A stretch of DNA of 64,000 nucleotides from Hexactinellida sp. DTS-2022 (taxonomy: Eukaryota > Porifera > Hexactinellida): NCBI GenBank assembly GCA_028753945.1, contig JAPNXP010000011.1, forward strand, positions 3,410,001 to 3,474,000. Direction: 5' to 3'. The number at the start of each line of letters is the position of its first letter. Within the stretch, counting starts at the first letter, position 1. Below the pieces are notes generated by a model, which saw nothing but the letters and a program-made list of their open reading frames with translations, was not told the DNA's origin and did no database searches. Of the stretch, positions 11,501-19,794 are shown in pieces. The translations under genes and the position numbers were made by a program.

Positions 11501-12836
11501 ATTTGGGGAACTTCTTTATAGGGGAAGAAAAATAATTGTCCCTCAATCTATGAGAGAAAAGATCATGAGCTTAGTACACAACGACGGTCACTTTGGGAGT
11601 GATAAAACGACGCTACTCGTTCGAAACAGTTTCTTTTGGAGAAAAATGAACAGCGACATTGAGAGTTTTTGTAGAAAATGTGTCATTTGTGCCCGAAATA
11701 AACCAAAGAACGCGCCACCTGAGAAACTTATTCCCTCAGTACAGGCCAATAGACCAAGAGATGCGATTGCATACAACGTAGCTACGTTGCCGTATGCCAG
11801 CACGAATCATAGGCATTTCCTCCTGCTCGTTGATACGTTTTCCAAATTCATAGAGTTAGTTCCACTCTTTGACCAGGAATCGTCCTCGATTATCCAAGGA
11901 TTGAGTGACGGATGGATCTTTCGCCATGGACCACCTATATCAATGCTTAGTGACCAAGGCCCAAGTGTGGACGGCGCTGAAGTTAGAGACTTCCTAGCAA
12001 AACATGGCATCATAAAGAAACACAGTTCCGCCTATCACCCAGAAGGGGACGGTCAGGCTGAGAGAGGAATCCGGGCCGTTAAACAAATAATCAGGTGTCT
12101 GATCGCAGAACACGACTTAGAAGACACGGACTGGCCGACTCTGCTTTCCCGTGTGAGTTACACCTTGAACGCCGTACCAAATACAAGTACCGGGTTTACG
12201 CCTTATAGAATCATGTATGGAGTGGATCCGAAACCCACATTTAGGACAGAATGGGATCTAGCACTACAAGACACGTACAACTCCGTTTTGGAGTGGGTCG
12301 AAGAATTGCAAGACATGGAGGATCTTGTTAACAAGCAGGTTAACGATAATCTCACTGAGGCTAGAGCCAGAATGAAGACAGAGTACGATAGAGGCAAGAA
12401 GGACACAATTTGTCATACAGGTGACTGGGTCTACGTAAAGAACCAGAGGAGGAGAAGTGGCCTAAGCCCACATTTTGAAGGGCCATATCTCGTGCTATTA
12501 AGGAGAGGTCCGAACGTTAAGCTCAGAACCCGGAATGGAAAAGAGAAGCTAGTGCACCTAAATCGCTGCAAAAAGTGTCCGCAACCAAACACCGACATGC
12601 AACTCGAAATAGCTGACGCACGAGATCAGTCTTCACAGGATACCGCCCTTTCGGAACCAGACTCGTCCAGCGAAACGGAATCTACATGTGAGCACACCGA
12701 GAAGTTGGGGGTTACTGATGACCCTGTAACGGAATTACAAGGGGCTACAGGGGTCCGACGGTCCACTAGGCAACCAAAACCGCCTAAATGGCGACAAGAA
12801 GAGGCGTGGGAAGGAGATCTTTCAGACGAGTTCTAG
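8589..12836 (+). CDS. Ty3/Gypsy gag-pol polyprotein (fossil element)
   Basis: One open frame of 1,415 codons beginning 31 bp after the 5' LTR. In order: a gag-like N-terminus (about 1-220); two adjacent zinc knuckles (CYICGGKHFWKFC, then CPSCGQKGHVLKDC, near 240-270); a retropepsin-like protease around LLDSGAGPSVID (about 305); reverse transcriptase with FVDD at the catalytic position (about 640); RNase H starting near QTDASSTAVGG (about 800); integrase with an HHCC-type zinc region (about 1000-1045) followed by its catalytic core (to about 1230); and a basic or acidic C-terminal tail. The gag and pol parts are fused in one frame, as in several Ty3/Gypsy lineages. No env. I did not place it in a named clade. 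Confidence 0.95.
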   Translation: MATAPISVPVLQKGDRISDWRVLFESGTQHKRVDDASEKKVINILPNYINRSITDTEAVKIVMKKAGTLKEALDELAKVIDNPIDPFFAMQELVKLQWQPGQDIGDYFFLARRKAVHAGTTLKFVASMVSTQLPKEVQNRMKGTVTAISDDLEHTDAFKLIAEIKETLTEKGFPLNQGNKHEGPGTKVASIRVSNEASDLTEYPETECTENRISFARSKPVWRKQTRAPEQQERRNCYICGGKHFWKFCPEKRCPSCGQKGHVLKDCSIVHKKGKDDHTVLVADIEGLGAELSVLIEIKLNGKRTHGLLDSGAGPSVIDIGTVHELGLEKSMKSKDSRVYGISREPVHVIGELELSVDLGDEQVLEHTFEVLKITGTTCILGRDLLKKLGSTEFDWQSQQVRLGTEWKNSHATIEGGEPITRASVAVLENIEEFRVATRDIVNPNLMPHQKAAISRLLENFECVFAQNPKRAQPAKGVTHRIDTGSASPNKQRPIPVAPAVETEIAGIVGEMLQNGICRPSNSPWASRVLLVTKRDGSKRFVVDYRQLNEVTRIDSYPMPNAKDILDRMFNHSYFSFIDGASAYWSIEVEESDRYKTAFVTQRGLYEMNRMPFGLVNSQASYQRLMDETLKHVKRADPFVDDTCIHSESFEQHLTDLEQTFKALESANIQLRKDKCSFGYPCGEFLGHMVSHKGHSPIPRLLNKIRNAERPSSKKQLQRFLGLANFYREYIPKFATVAEPLYALTGDCKEWSWGAREEDAFKSLGTMLTNSPTTLAFPDWHREFVLQTDASSTAVGGILSQRDDNGQVHPIAYFSSGLTDAQKKYAAGELECWGVIAATRKFSKYLRAAPHVKILTDHNPLVWLRKQKDPRGKFTRWILELESINYSIEYIKGTENVCADYLSRESCEIDPEVNDEDQCFERHIYIESNSLHEELINAQRGDMTITSAKSQLEKTQKIDHGPFRSHIGMKIFGELLYRGRKIIVPQSMREKIMSLVHNDGHFGSDKTTLLVRNSFFWRKMNSDIESFCRKCVICARNKPKNAPPEKLIPSVQANRPRDAIAYNVATLPYASTNHRHFLLLVDTFSKFIELVPLFDQESSSIIQGLSDGWIFRHGPPISMLSDQGPSVDGAEVRDFLAKHGIIKKHSSAYHPEGDGQAERGIRAVKQIIRCLIAEHDLEDTDWPTLLSRVSYTLNAVPNTSTGFTPYRIMYGVDPKPTFRTEWDLALQDTYNSVLEWVEELQDMEDLVNKQVNDNLTEARARMKTEYDRGKKDTICHTGDWVYVKNQRRRSGLSPHFEGPYLVLLRRGPNVKLRTRNGKEKLVHLNRCKKCPQPNTDMQLEIADARDQSSQDTALSEPDSSSETESTCEHTEKLGVTDDPVTELQGATGVRRSTRQPKPPKWRQEEAWEGDLSDEF

Positions 12837-12875
12837 GTTCCCACTCTACAATAACTTACTTAGAAGCGATAGTGA

Positions 12876-13065
12876 TGTAACGAAGTTGTTATCTTAGTTT
12901 AGATTACTTAGTTTACTCAGACCACCCAGCTAGCGTCTATGACATTATATATAGTTATTACTTTGTTTAGGTTCTAGTATAGTAGTACTGTTCTTAATAA
13001 CTTATTTCTTCCTTGTTCATCTGGTAATAAATCATATCACTTTGTTCCTAATCAACATTGCTACA
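12876..13065 (+). repeat. 3' LTR of the Ty3/Gypsy element
   Basis: Same sequence as the 5' LTR, a few bases longer in one place (near AGTATAGTAGTACTG). Followed by AAAG, which also precedes the 5' LTR. Confidence 0.93.
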
Positions 13066-13069
13066 AAAG

Positions 13070-13450
13070 TGTTTTCCTCTAATTTGTTTCGAACTTAGCT
13101 TTGATCATAATCGTGAGGAGGCTCGACAATAATACTATAGCACGTAGAATTTATATAAAATATTTCTCAGAAATTATATTTTATACAAAGGATCCATTCC
13201 CCACCAGTTAAGAACTACTGTTTTAGCACATGTAATCGTAATTAATAATTTACTACTACCTGTCCCGTCCCGTACTTTAGGTACCTGGATTTTCCGGTAC
13301 GGTTCCGTCCCGTCCCGTCCCGGAAATTAGGTATGCCCTTAATACGAAGAATATACAAGGTATCATACGACAAATCGTATAACTTTAGATTCGGGAATCA
13401 ATACTGTTAAAACTGGATTTTTGTGCTTATGTTGTAAATTTTGGGTTGAC
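13070..13450. other. Non-coding; short GC-rich (GTCCC)n patch
   Basis: At 13260-13325 words such as CCCGTCCCGT and a copy of GGATTTTCCGG occur. A similar patch in the other orientation lies at 29480-29545. Possibly ends of a decayed MITE. Otherwise featureless. Confidence 0.4.
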
Positions 13451-13464
13451 TTTTGTCTGTGCAA

Positions 13465-13612
13465 CAAATTTTCTATGCGACGAATTTTCCGGCGACGAAT
13501 TTTCCATGCGACGAATTTTCCGGCGAACAATTTTCCATGCGACCAATTTTCCGGCGACCAATTTTCCGCGACCAATTTTCTTGCGACCAATTTTCCTGCG
13601 ACGAATTTTCCG
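13465..13612. repeat. Tandem repeat, unit about 15-17 bp (GCGACGAATTTTCC)
   Basis: About nine imperfect copies alternating GCGACGAATTTTCC, GGCGAACAATTTTCC, ATGCGACCAATTTTCC and similar. The short frames it generates on both strands are repeat artefacts. A few related words occur in reverse near 23040-23085. Confidence 0.85.
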
Positions 13613-13687
13613 TTAACGAGAATGACTACAGTACTGTACAAGTCTGACGTGTAATTTACAAATTAACTGATTAATTGAAATGAAATA

Positions 13688-13874
13688 CAGTAGAGCCTCG
13701 GAACAACGGACACCTTGCGACCGGAACCGTTGTCCGTTATTTAGAGGTTGTCCGCCATGTAGAGGTTGCTTTTCTATTAGACATATGCTAAATAAATAAA
13801 TCCGTGCCACGAGGGTTGTCCGTTATTTAGAGGTTGTCCGCTATTTGGAGTGTCCGTTATGGGAGGCTCCACTG
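13688..13874. mobile_element. pogo-type MITE, TA TSD
   Basis: Ends CAGTAGAGCCTCGG and GGGAGGCTCCACTG, flanked by TA on both sides (13686-13687 and 13875-13876). TTGTCCGTTATTTAGAGG repeats internally. Non-coding. Confidence 0.88.
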
Positions 13875-13879
13875 TAATC

Positions 13880-14460
13880 GGTTATCGATAATATTTGAAA
13901 ATTTAATAATCGATTTAATAATCGGTTATCATCGCTAGTCGGCACAGTAAAAACTACTAGTCATAGTGAAAGGTAAAAGTTTATGGGTGTCCATGGATTT
14001 GGTAAATTTGCAAGGGGAGATTGGAGCCTAGTACAGGGATATGTCTCAATTGGGATGGCAAGTATGAACTAAAGATAGCTTATTATATCGAATTTAATAG
14101 CATCAATGGATCAGAGTATTGAAATATCAACAAAATATTTACCAGGGGGGGGGGCATGCGTCGGCATAGCTGCAATTTTGGATTTTATTATTATTATTAT
14201 TATTATTATTAGTCCGTTTCCTCTACACACAACAGAGTTAATTTACTAGAAGCCCAATTTTTTAGGATGGGTGTCTCATGAGTTACAGATGTGCACCTAG
14301 TATTAGGATTTTTGAATAACAAATTTTGGACACATTTTTAACGCCTTTCAAAATTTGTCTGGTCCATAACTCAAGAAATATTATACAATAATAAATGCAG
14401 TGAGATTAGAACTGGGGCACTATAAACCTGTTTCTAATACAGTATACTTATTTCATATTA
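13880..14460. other. Non-coding; (TTA)n microsatellite at 14186-14210 and a poly-G tract near 14143
   Basis: The segment at 14056-14155 (AACTAAAGATAGCTTATTA ... ACCAGGGGGG) is repeated at 16430-16525, so an old dispersed repeat is present. No gene seen. Confidence 0.55.
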
Positions 14461-14466
14461 TAGGTG

Positions 14467-14542
14467 TGCACTCAAACCTCCCTTAATTAAACGTATAAGG
14501 GTGCCCGTATCCGAGAGGTCCTGATCTCGGAGGTTTGACTGT
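14467..14542. mobile_element. Probable short pogo-type MITE
   Basis: CACTCAAACCTCC at the left and GGAGGTTTGACTG at the right are inverted repeats about 75 bp apart. TA follows the right end, but the left flank has drifted. Confidence 0.5.
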
Positions 14543-14625
14543 ATTCGTAGTCCCTTAAAATAGCATATTTTTGGCTAGCGAGGAATCAAGCTCACAAACT
14601 CACTCGAAAACGGATGATTTATCTA

Positions 14626-14789
14626 CACACTGTTCTCTCTAATAGTCCACTAGTGGGCAATTGGCCCAATGTAGACTATTAGAGAATATGGACTATTACA
14701 GATATATAAATAGTTGATTTGAACAAGTAAATAATTGGACTATTAGAAAAGTGGACTATTTGAGAAGTGGACAATTAGAGAGAACAGCT
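14626..14789. mobile_element. TIR MITE (GTTCTCTCTAAT ends)
   Basis: CTGTTCTCTCTAATAGTCCA and GGACAATTAGAGAGAACAG are inverted repeats. The interior repeats GGACTATTAGA words. The left half of a second copy is at 19400-19460 (GTTCTCTCTAATAGTCCACC). TSD not clear. Confidence 0.7.
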
Positions 14790-15150
14790 GTATCTAAATT
14801 AAGCTCCAATTAGTCATCTAGGGGAACTTCGAGGTAGAGCTCAGCTCAAGAAATCCTAATCGTTTCTACAGATACAGTATACGAGCTATCTATTACTGAA
14901 CAGGCAAGGAAAAGAGGATATTTTAGAGAATATATAGTACGAGCCCTTCGGTCTCGGTCGCTTTGCGACGGATCGGTGCTACGCACCTCAAGTTAACGGC
15001 CGCTGTGCGGCCTTACTCCTCACCCTTTCTATCATGGAAAATGGTAGAAAGGGACGTTTTATACATCCCTTTATAAGATTTCCAAAGTTTTAACTTGTTT
15101 TAAATATTATAAATTTATGAGTGCGAAATTCGTGTTTAGCATACTTGTTT

Positions 15151-15809
15151 ACCTATAATACCCGTTGAAAGCAAAATTCTAGGTTGATTTTGAATTTTCA
15201 TAATTTGTTTACCTATTTTGTGTCAACAACAACAACAAATATTAATATGAGAAATTTATAAACGCGAAATTCGTGTTCGGCATACTTGTTTAGGCCACAT
15301 AAAATAAATTACTTGTTTATCATCCATATTTTCGAGAAAATTGGGACGGCGGACGGGATTTTATTTATATTTTTTATTCCCATTAATATGCAAATAACAT
15401 CATCCTATGCCAGAAATAAATCTAAATATTTAATTTAATTAGAAAATAACATGACAATGCCCAAATAATTAAAGTAATGCTCTAAAATATAGCACTTATC
15501 AAAAATTTATGCATAGTAGGTACTTTACACAAGTTTATAGCTAACATTTTGTAGGATTATGTTCATAAGATAATAATAAAATAGATCCGGACGGATAGTA
15601 AAATTGGGGCGGGCGGGGATGATAAACAAGTTATTTATTTTATACGGCCTTACCTATAATACTCGTTGGAAGCTAACTTCTAGGTTGATTTTGAATTTTA
15701 ATTAATTTGTTTACCTATTTTGTGTAGACAACAACAACAAATATTAATATGAGAAATTTATAAACGCGAAATTCGTGTTCAGCATACTTGTTTACCTATT
15801 ATAACATTT
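15151..15809. repeat. About 155-bp tandem duplication split by a MITE
   Basis: 15151-15292 and 15650-15809 share TACCTATAATAC, CTAGGTTGATTTTGAATTTT, AACAACAACAAATATTAATA and CGCGAAATTCGTGTT in the same order. The Harbinger-type MITE at 15293-15649 sits exactly at the junction. Confidence 0.8.
15293..15649. mobile_element. PIF/Harbinger-type MITE, TTA TSD
   Basis: Ends GGCCACATAAAATAAAT and ATTTATTTTATACGGCC, followed inward by ACTTGTTTATCATCC and its complement. TTA flanks both sides (15290-15292 and 15650-15652), typical of PIF/Harbinger. 357 bp, non-coding. Confidence 0.82.
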
Positions 15810-15939
15810 GGAAGTTAGTTTATATCCCAATATTAATTGCGGTTTCTTATCCCCCATAACTTAATACAATCCGGACAAACACACACACAAACACACAAAC
15901 ACACAAACAACAATCGAGATTTAATAATATAGATATATA

Positions 15940-16716
15940 CGTATGTACGTCGTACAATATGTTCTTTGCGATTTCTAATACTTCTGTAGAAGCTGAGCTA
16001 ATGTTTTCATTACCTGTCTATTTATGTATTAAATTTAGACGATAGTAGTCTCGATAATATTTGCTACTAGGAATAAACTTTTTTATACTTATTGACTTTG
16101 AATTATTGAATTATATCAGTGATTTTCCATAAAAGACCATGGTTGAAAAAACCGGTTTTCCACGTGTCCCGTGGTCTTTTCCGAACACTGATTTATATAT
16201 CATTATTCAAATATTCTATTGTTAACAAAAGAGTTAATTAAACATCTAGTATGTATTAAAAGTAAATACGGCATGACGGCATCTGGGGTTGAATAAACGG
16301 TCCCGGGATTGAAAACTCTACTGATATCAAGGACGTCGCCAGGATTTTTCATCTAGGGGGGGGGGGGGGGGGGGGGCAAAGAAATTTCGAGAAAAAACTA
16401 CCAGCCATAGTGAAAGGTAAAAGTCCGTATGAACTAAAGATAACTTATTAAATCGAATTTAATAGTGTCAATGGATCAGAGCATTGAAATATCAACAAAA
16501 TATTCTACTAGGGGGGGGGGGGGGCATTGCCCCCCATGCCCCTGTGGCAACGTCCCCTGCCTGATATACCTAGTTTTATATCTTTATGCCAACTAGATGG
16601 ACAATCTACTTTAAAGGGTAATAAATAAGTACAGTCAGGTCTGCTTATAATGGCCAATTTTCCGTCTACTTAATATGAAGAACTTTTTATTATAGAAGCC
16701 CGTGACTTTCGTTATA
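15940..16716. other. Non-coding; two poly-G tracts and repeat remnants
   Basis: Poly-G runs at about 16358-16376 and 16511-16524 flank a copy of the 14056-14155 repeat. ACCGGTTTTCC-type words near 16150-16190 suggest a decayed MITE. No gene seen. Confidence 0.5.
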
Positions 16717-17400
16717 TAAGGCTCAAAAACTATCGATTTTATGTAAACTATGCTAGTACTGCTCTATCCGCAATTGGTAACTTCCTATTTATTGATAATG
16801 CATTTTCTGGGCCTAACTTCAATAATATTTGAGATAATGAGATTATTAGCACTTAATTCTTTTTATGGTAATACACTCATTATCTCAAAGATTAATGAAG
16901 TTAGGCCTAGAAAATGTACTATCATTTATTTAACAGGGCCGGGGCCACCGGGGGTGTCCTGGGTGTCTGGACACCCACTGCCTCAAGGAAATGAAGCGGT
17001 ACTTGGACAGTGACACCCATTAGTGACTAGACTATACAGTGACACCCACTACACCCACACCTCATAATACGTGGCGCCGGCAATGATCAATGAATAGGAA
17101 GTTACCAATTGCGGATAGAGCAGTACTAGCATAGTTTACATAAAATCGGTAGTTTTTGAGTTATGGCTCATTTAGGAAATATACATTTCCCTGGCAACCG
17201 AGGAATGTGTCAACATTCCAATTATAATTTCTATATATTTCATTCAACGAGTTGTGGACATCCTCATGTTCCAATTTTGAACATTTATAACACCTTTAAC
17301 TATGTTAAAAGCAGGTTATAAAAACTCGATAATTCCCTCGAAAAATAGCGATTACGTAATCAAATGGTGATATATCGCAATTCTAAAGGGTGTTATGTAT
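16717..17400 (+). mobile_element. Palindromic (foldback) MITE, family P copy A, with an insertion
   Basis: The left arm (16717-16841: TATGTAAACTATGCTAGTAC, CGCAATTGGTAACTTCC) is repeated in reverse complement at 16876-16924 and 17083-17163. A GC-rich block at about 16925-17082 (CAGGGCCGG...GCCGGC ends) interrupts the right arm and is itself probably a MITE. The flank from 17164 to 17400 is shared with the reverse copy at 23405-23830. Confidence 0.7.
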
Positions 17401-18208
17401 GCCTTTATATATCATGTTCCTAACTTCCTATATAATTATAATGTATTTCTCAGGTCTGTCTTTACTAGCTATTGAGATAAAGACATGTCAGCTAATAATC
17501 AATGGCCTTTAAGTAATTCATGGTCCAGCAAAATCTACTCAGTAGTAAGGCCTTATATAATGAAGGTCACGAGAAGCCCTATTGTCTCAATTTACAACTT
17601 ACATTGGGTTTGTATTAACGAACACAACTTTTGGTCCCTTGAAGATCATACAAGAACCTGAATAATAAAGTACTACAAAAACTCTGCGAAGTTGTAATGG
17701 ACGAAGCCCGCGGTAGTATGAAGGTGTGTTTGCTCCAATGGAATTGAAATCCGAATTAATTAATTAAAGTCAACAGTCAACATCAATCAACAGGGTACTA
17801 ACCCATAGGTGACTTCATTTTTGAAAAATAAATATTTTAGGGCATACCCACCCCCCTAGCGAAGTACCAAGTACTTCCCAAATTTCTTGATTTTGGATCC
17901 CCTACACCCATACGTACAGTATTTGCCACAAGTGACACTGAAGTTGTCACCTGTGATCTGATTAGCACGGATCGATTCGATGTTAATTATATCTAGTTGC
18001 GGAAGTCTTTCCTACGAGCATTTATTAACCAAAAACATAAAAATTATTTTTTATATTTTTTATCGTCAATAGTCCGCAAATTAGTCACCAATTCTCACCT
18101 TTAGCTTTAGGTGTGATAAAAAATTTAAAATTTACCTTTAGTGTAAATTCTTGATACTTTGCGGAAATTTTTATCAATCATATTGATTCTAGCCTTCATG
18201 AAGTAGCA
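17401..18208. other. Non-coding stretch
   Basis: No coding frame and no paired TIRs recognised. C-rich words near 17850-17900 may be a MITE edge. Confidence 0.45.
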
Positions 18209-18216
18209 GGTACCAG

Positions 18217-18364
18217 CAGTGGCGGCGCGTGTGCTCCACCACTAGGTGGTCACCCATGGGTCAGCATGTGTATTTTTGGGTCAAACACCAAATATAGTAT
18301 AGTCAGGTTGGTGGTCAAGTACTTTGACAGGGTGGTCAGCTGACCACCCTTGGCGCCGCCACTG
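18217..18364. mobile_element. hAT-type MITE, 148 bp, perfect 8-bp TSD
   Basis: Ends CAGTGGCGGCGCG and GGCGCCGCCACTG. GGTACCAG flanks both sides (18209-18216 and 18365-18372). Internal GGTGGTCA and complement words make it largely palindromic. Confidence 0.93.
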
Positions 18365-18796
18365 GGTACCAGGGGTGTAGGCCAAGGGGGTGCCTGGGCC
18401 CCCCCCCCCCAGTGAATTACTACTTATCATGAATATTTTATCGGTATGTGCATATCGTTCATAATATGTGATGCGATTCATCTTGAATTATTGAATACTA
18501 CTAATTACTGATCCAATTATAGTTGCAGCCACTGACTTGTTCATTGTAAAATATACAAAAAAGTTGAACCCATGATATATATTTGGGGATATTTTATAAA
18601 TTTCCAAGAAAAGCATATACCATTAATTATTGAATGCTAAACTTTTGACTCGTTTACTTTAAATTAAATTTTTCTTAATTAATCGACACGAAGAATATTT
18701 AGCAAACTAAGAGACAATAGTAATACTGTTTTTGATTTATGTTCCTATGCCGCTGCCAGGTACTTAATGGGTGTACTTTTCAAAATGGGACCCACC

Positions 18797-19051
18797 CATA
18801 GGCGCCGAAAGGGGGGGGGGGGGGGGTCAGGGAGGGTGTCACCCCCCCTGGCCGAGGAGAATTCAGGGGGAAAAAATGGAAAATTATTGATTCCATAACG
18901 AGTTTGTATAAATATCAGTGGATGATGTATATATCTTTACAATTATGCCCATCAAACATTGATCTTATCCCCATAAGCATTGTTTTTTGAACTTTCACAT
19001 TTGAATATTACGTCACACCCCCCCTAGCGTTTGAGAGTTTCGGCGCCCATG
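18797..19051. mobile_element. hAT-type MITE, 255 bp, perfect 8-bp TSD
   Basis: Ends CATAGGCGCCGAAA and TTTCGGCGCCCATG. GACCCACC flanks both sides (18789-18796 and 19052-19059). Poly-G tract next to the left end. Non-coding. Confidence 0.9.
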
Positions 19052-19059
19052 GACCCACC

Positions 19060-19640
19060 CCACTTGACTCCCCTCCCCCCTGACTGGATATGTAATCACG
19101 ATGCATATTTATTAAAGAACTCTAAGCCAATTTAGATTGCATTATTATGTTTACTTAAATACAAATTTACAATCTTCCCAATCAAAACAAAAACCATATG
19201 TGGTCCAAAAGAAGTAAACGAATATCCCTTTCAATCTAATATTCGTTCAAATGTATATATTCGTATGTATATGAACGAATATTCGGTATATTCGTTTCAG
19301 CCCTAATTTTGAGTTTGAATTTGATTTAATGCTTAGTCATCAAAACGAACGAATATTCGTTTCAGCCCTACAAATAAACTTCTCAGAAGTTCAATTTACA
19401 CAACGTTCTCTCTAATAGTCCACCAGTGGGCAATTGGCCCAAAGTGGACTATTACATATACTACTATATAAATATATTTTAATTTTTAATTTTTCTGACC
19501 TGTGGCGGCGGGGCCCTGCTCAAATTCTGGTGGGGCTCAGGCCCCACCCTCCCGCTGCCCCTGATTCTGATCCAAGAATTTTATATTGTCTAATTAATTA
19601 ATTATATAACTATCAATTATTTTAGCTTTGACTAGAGCCA
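19060..19640. other. Upstream region of Hsp110; half MITE at 19400-19460
   Basis: Repeated GAACGAATATTCG words at 19210-19370 look like a decayed MITE. 19400-19460 is the left part of the 14626-14789 family. A GC-rich patch at 19500-19562 (GGCGGCGGGGCC...) is probably a MITE end. No gene seen. Confidence 0.5.
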
Positions 19641-19643
19641 TCT

Positions 19644-19653
19644 AGAATATTCT
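19644..19653 (+). promoter_or_regulatory. Possible heat-shock element core
   Basis: AGAATATTCT is a perfect nGAAnnTTCn dyad about 140 bp upstream of the Hsp110 start, where an HSF site would be plausible. Only one clear dyad is visible and functional HSEs usually have three or more units. In A+T-rich DNA this could be chance. Confidence 0.3.
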
Positions 19654-19794
19654 ATTGTTTTATTCTATTATCAATGTTTTTTTAAAGAATTTCTCTACGA
19701 TTCTATTATAAATTCTTATTGTTTTATAATTATTTTATTCTCTTCATTCAACTAATTGCTAATAGTTATCTTTTTAATTGATAATTAGTCCGTA

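Larger units (their letters stand above)
8374..13065 (+). mobile_element. Ty3/Gypsy LTR retrotransposon, looks whole
   Basis: Short LTRs (184 and 190 bp) bound a single long gag-pol frame. The element starts TG and ends CA and is flanked by AAAG (8370-8373 and 13066-13069). The LTRs are almost identical by eye, so the insertion is young. I see no env-like frame. Its codon use and GC content are richer than the surrounding DNA. Confidence 0.95.
14939..15935 (-). mobile_element. Helentron-like non-autonomous element with nested MITE
   Basis: Read on the minus strand, it begins ATTATTAAATCTCG, passes through a GT/GTTT-type microsatellite and TTTGTCCGGATTG (15935 to about 15860), and ends with hairpins and CCGAAGGGCTCGT (about 14952-14939). 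The 3' hairpin has a GGCCGC...GCGGCC stem at 14998-15012. This layout matches the elements at 23855-24378 and 55967-57449. No ORF. Assignment to Helentrons is by resemblance. Confidence 0.55.

Noticed and set aside
8374-13065. Reading the Ty3/Gypsy element as an endogenous retrovirus with env
   Set aside because: No frame after the integrase region before the 3' LTR is long enough, and none looks like an envelope.
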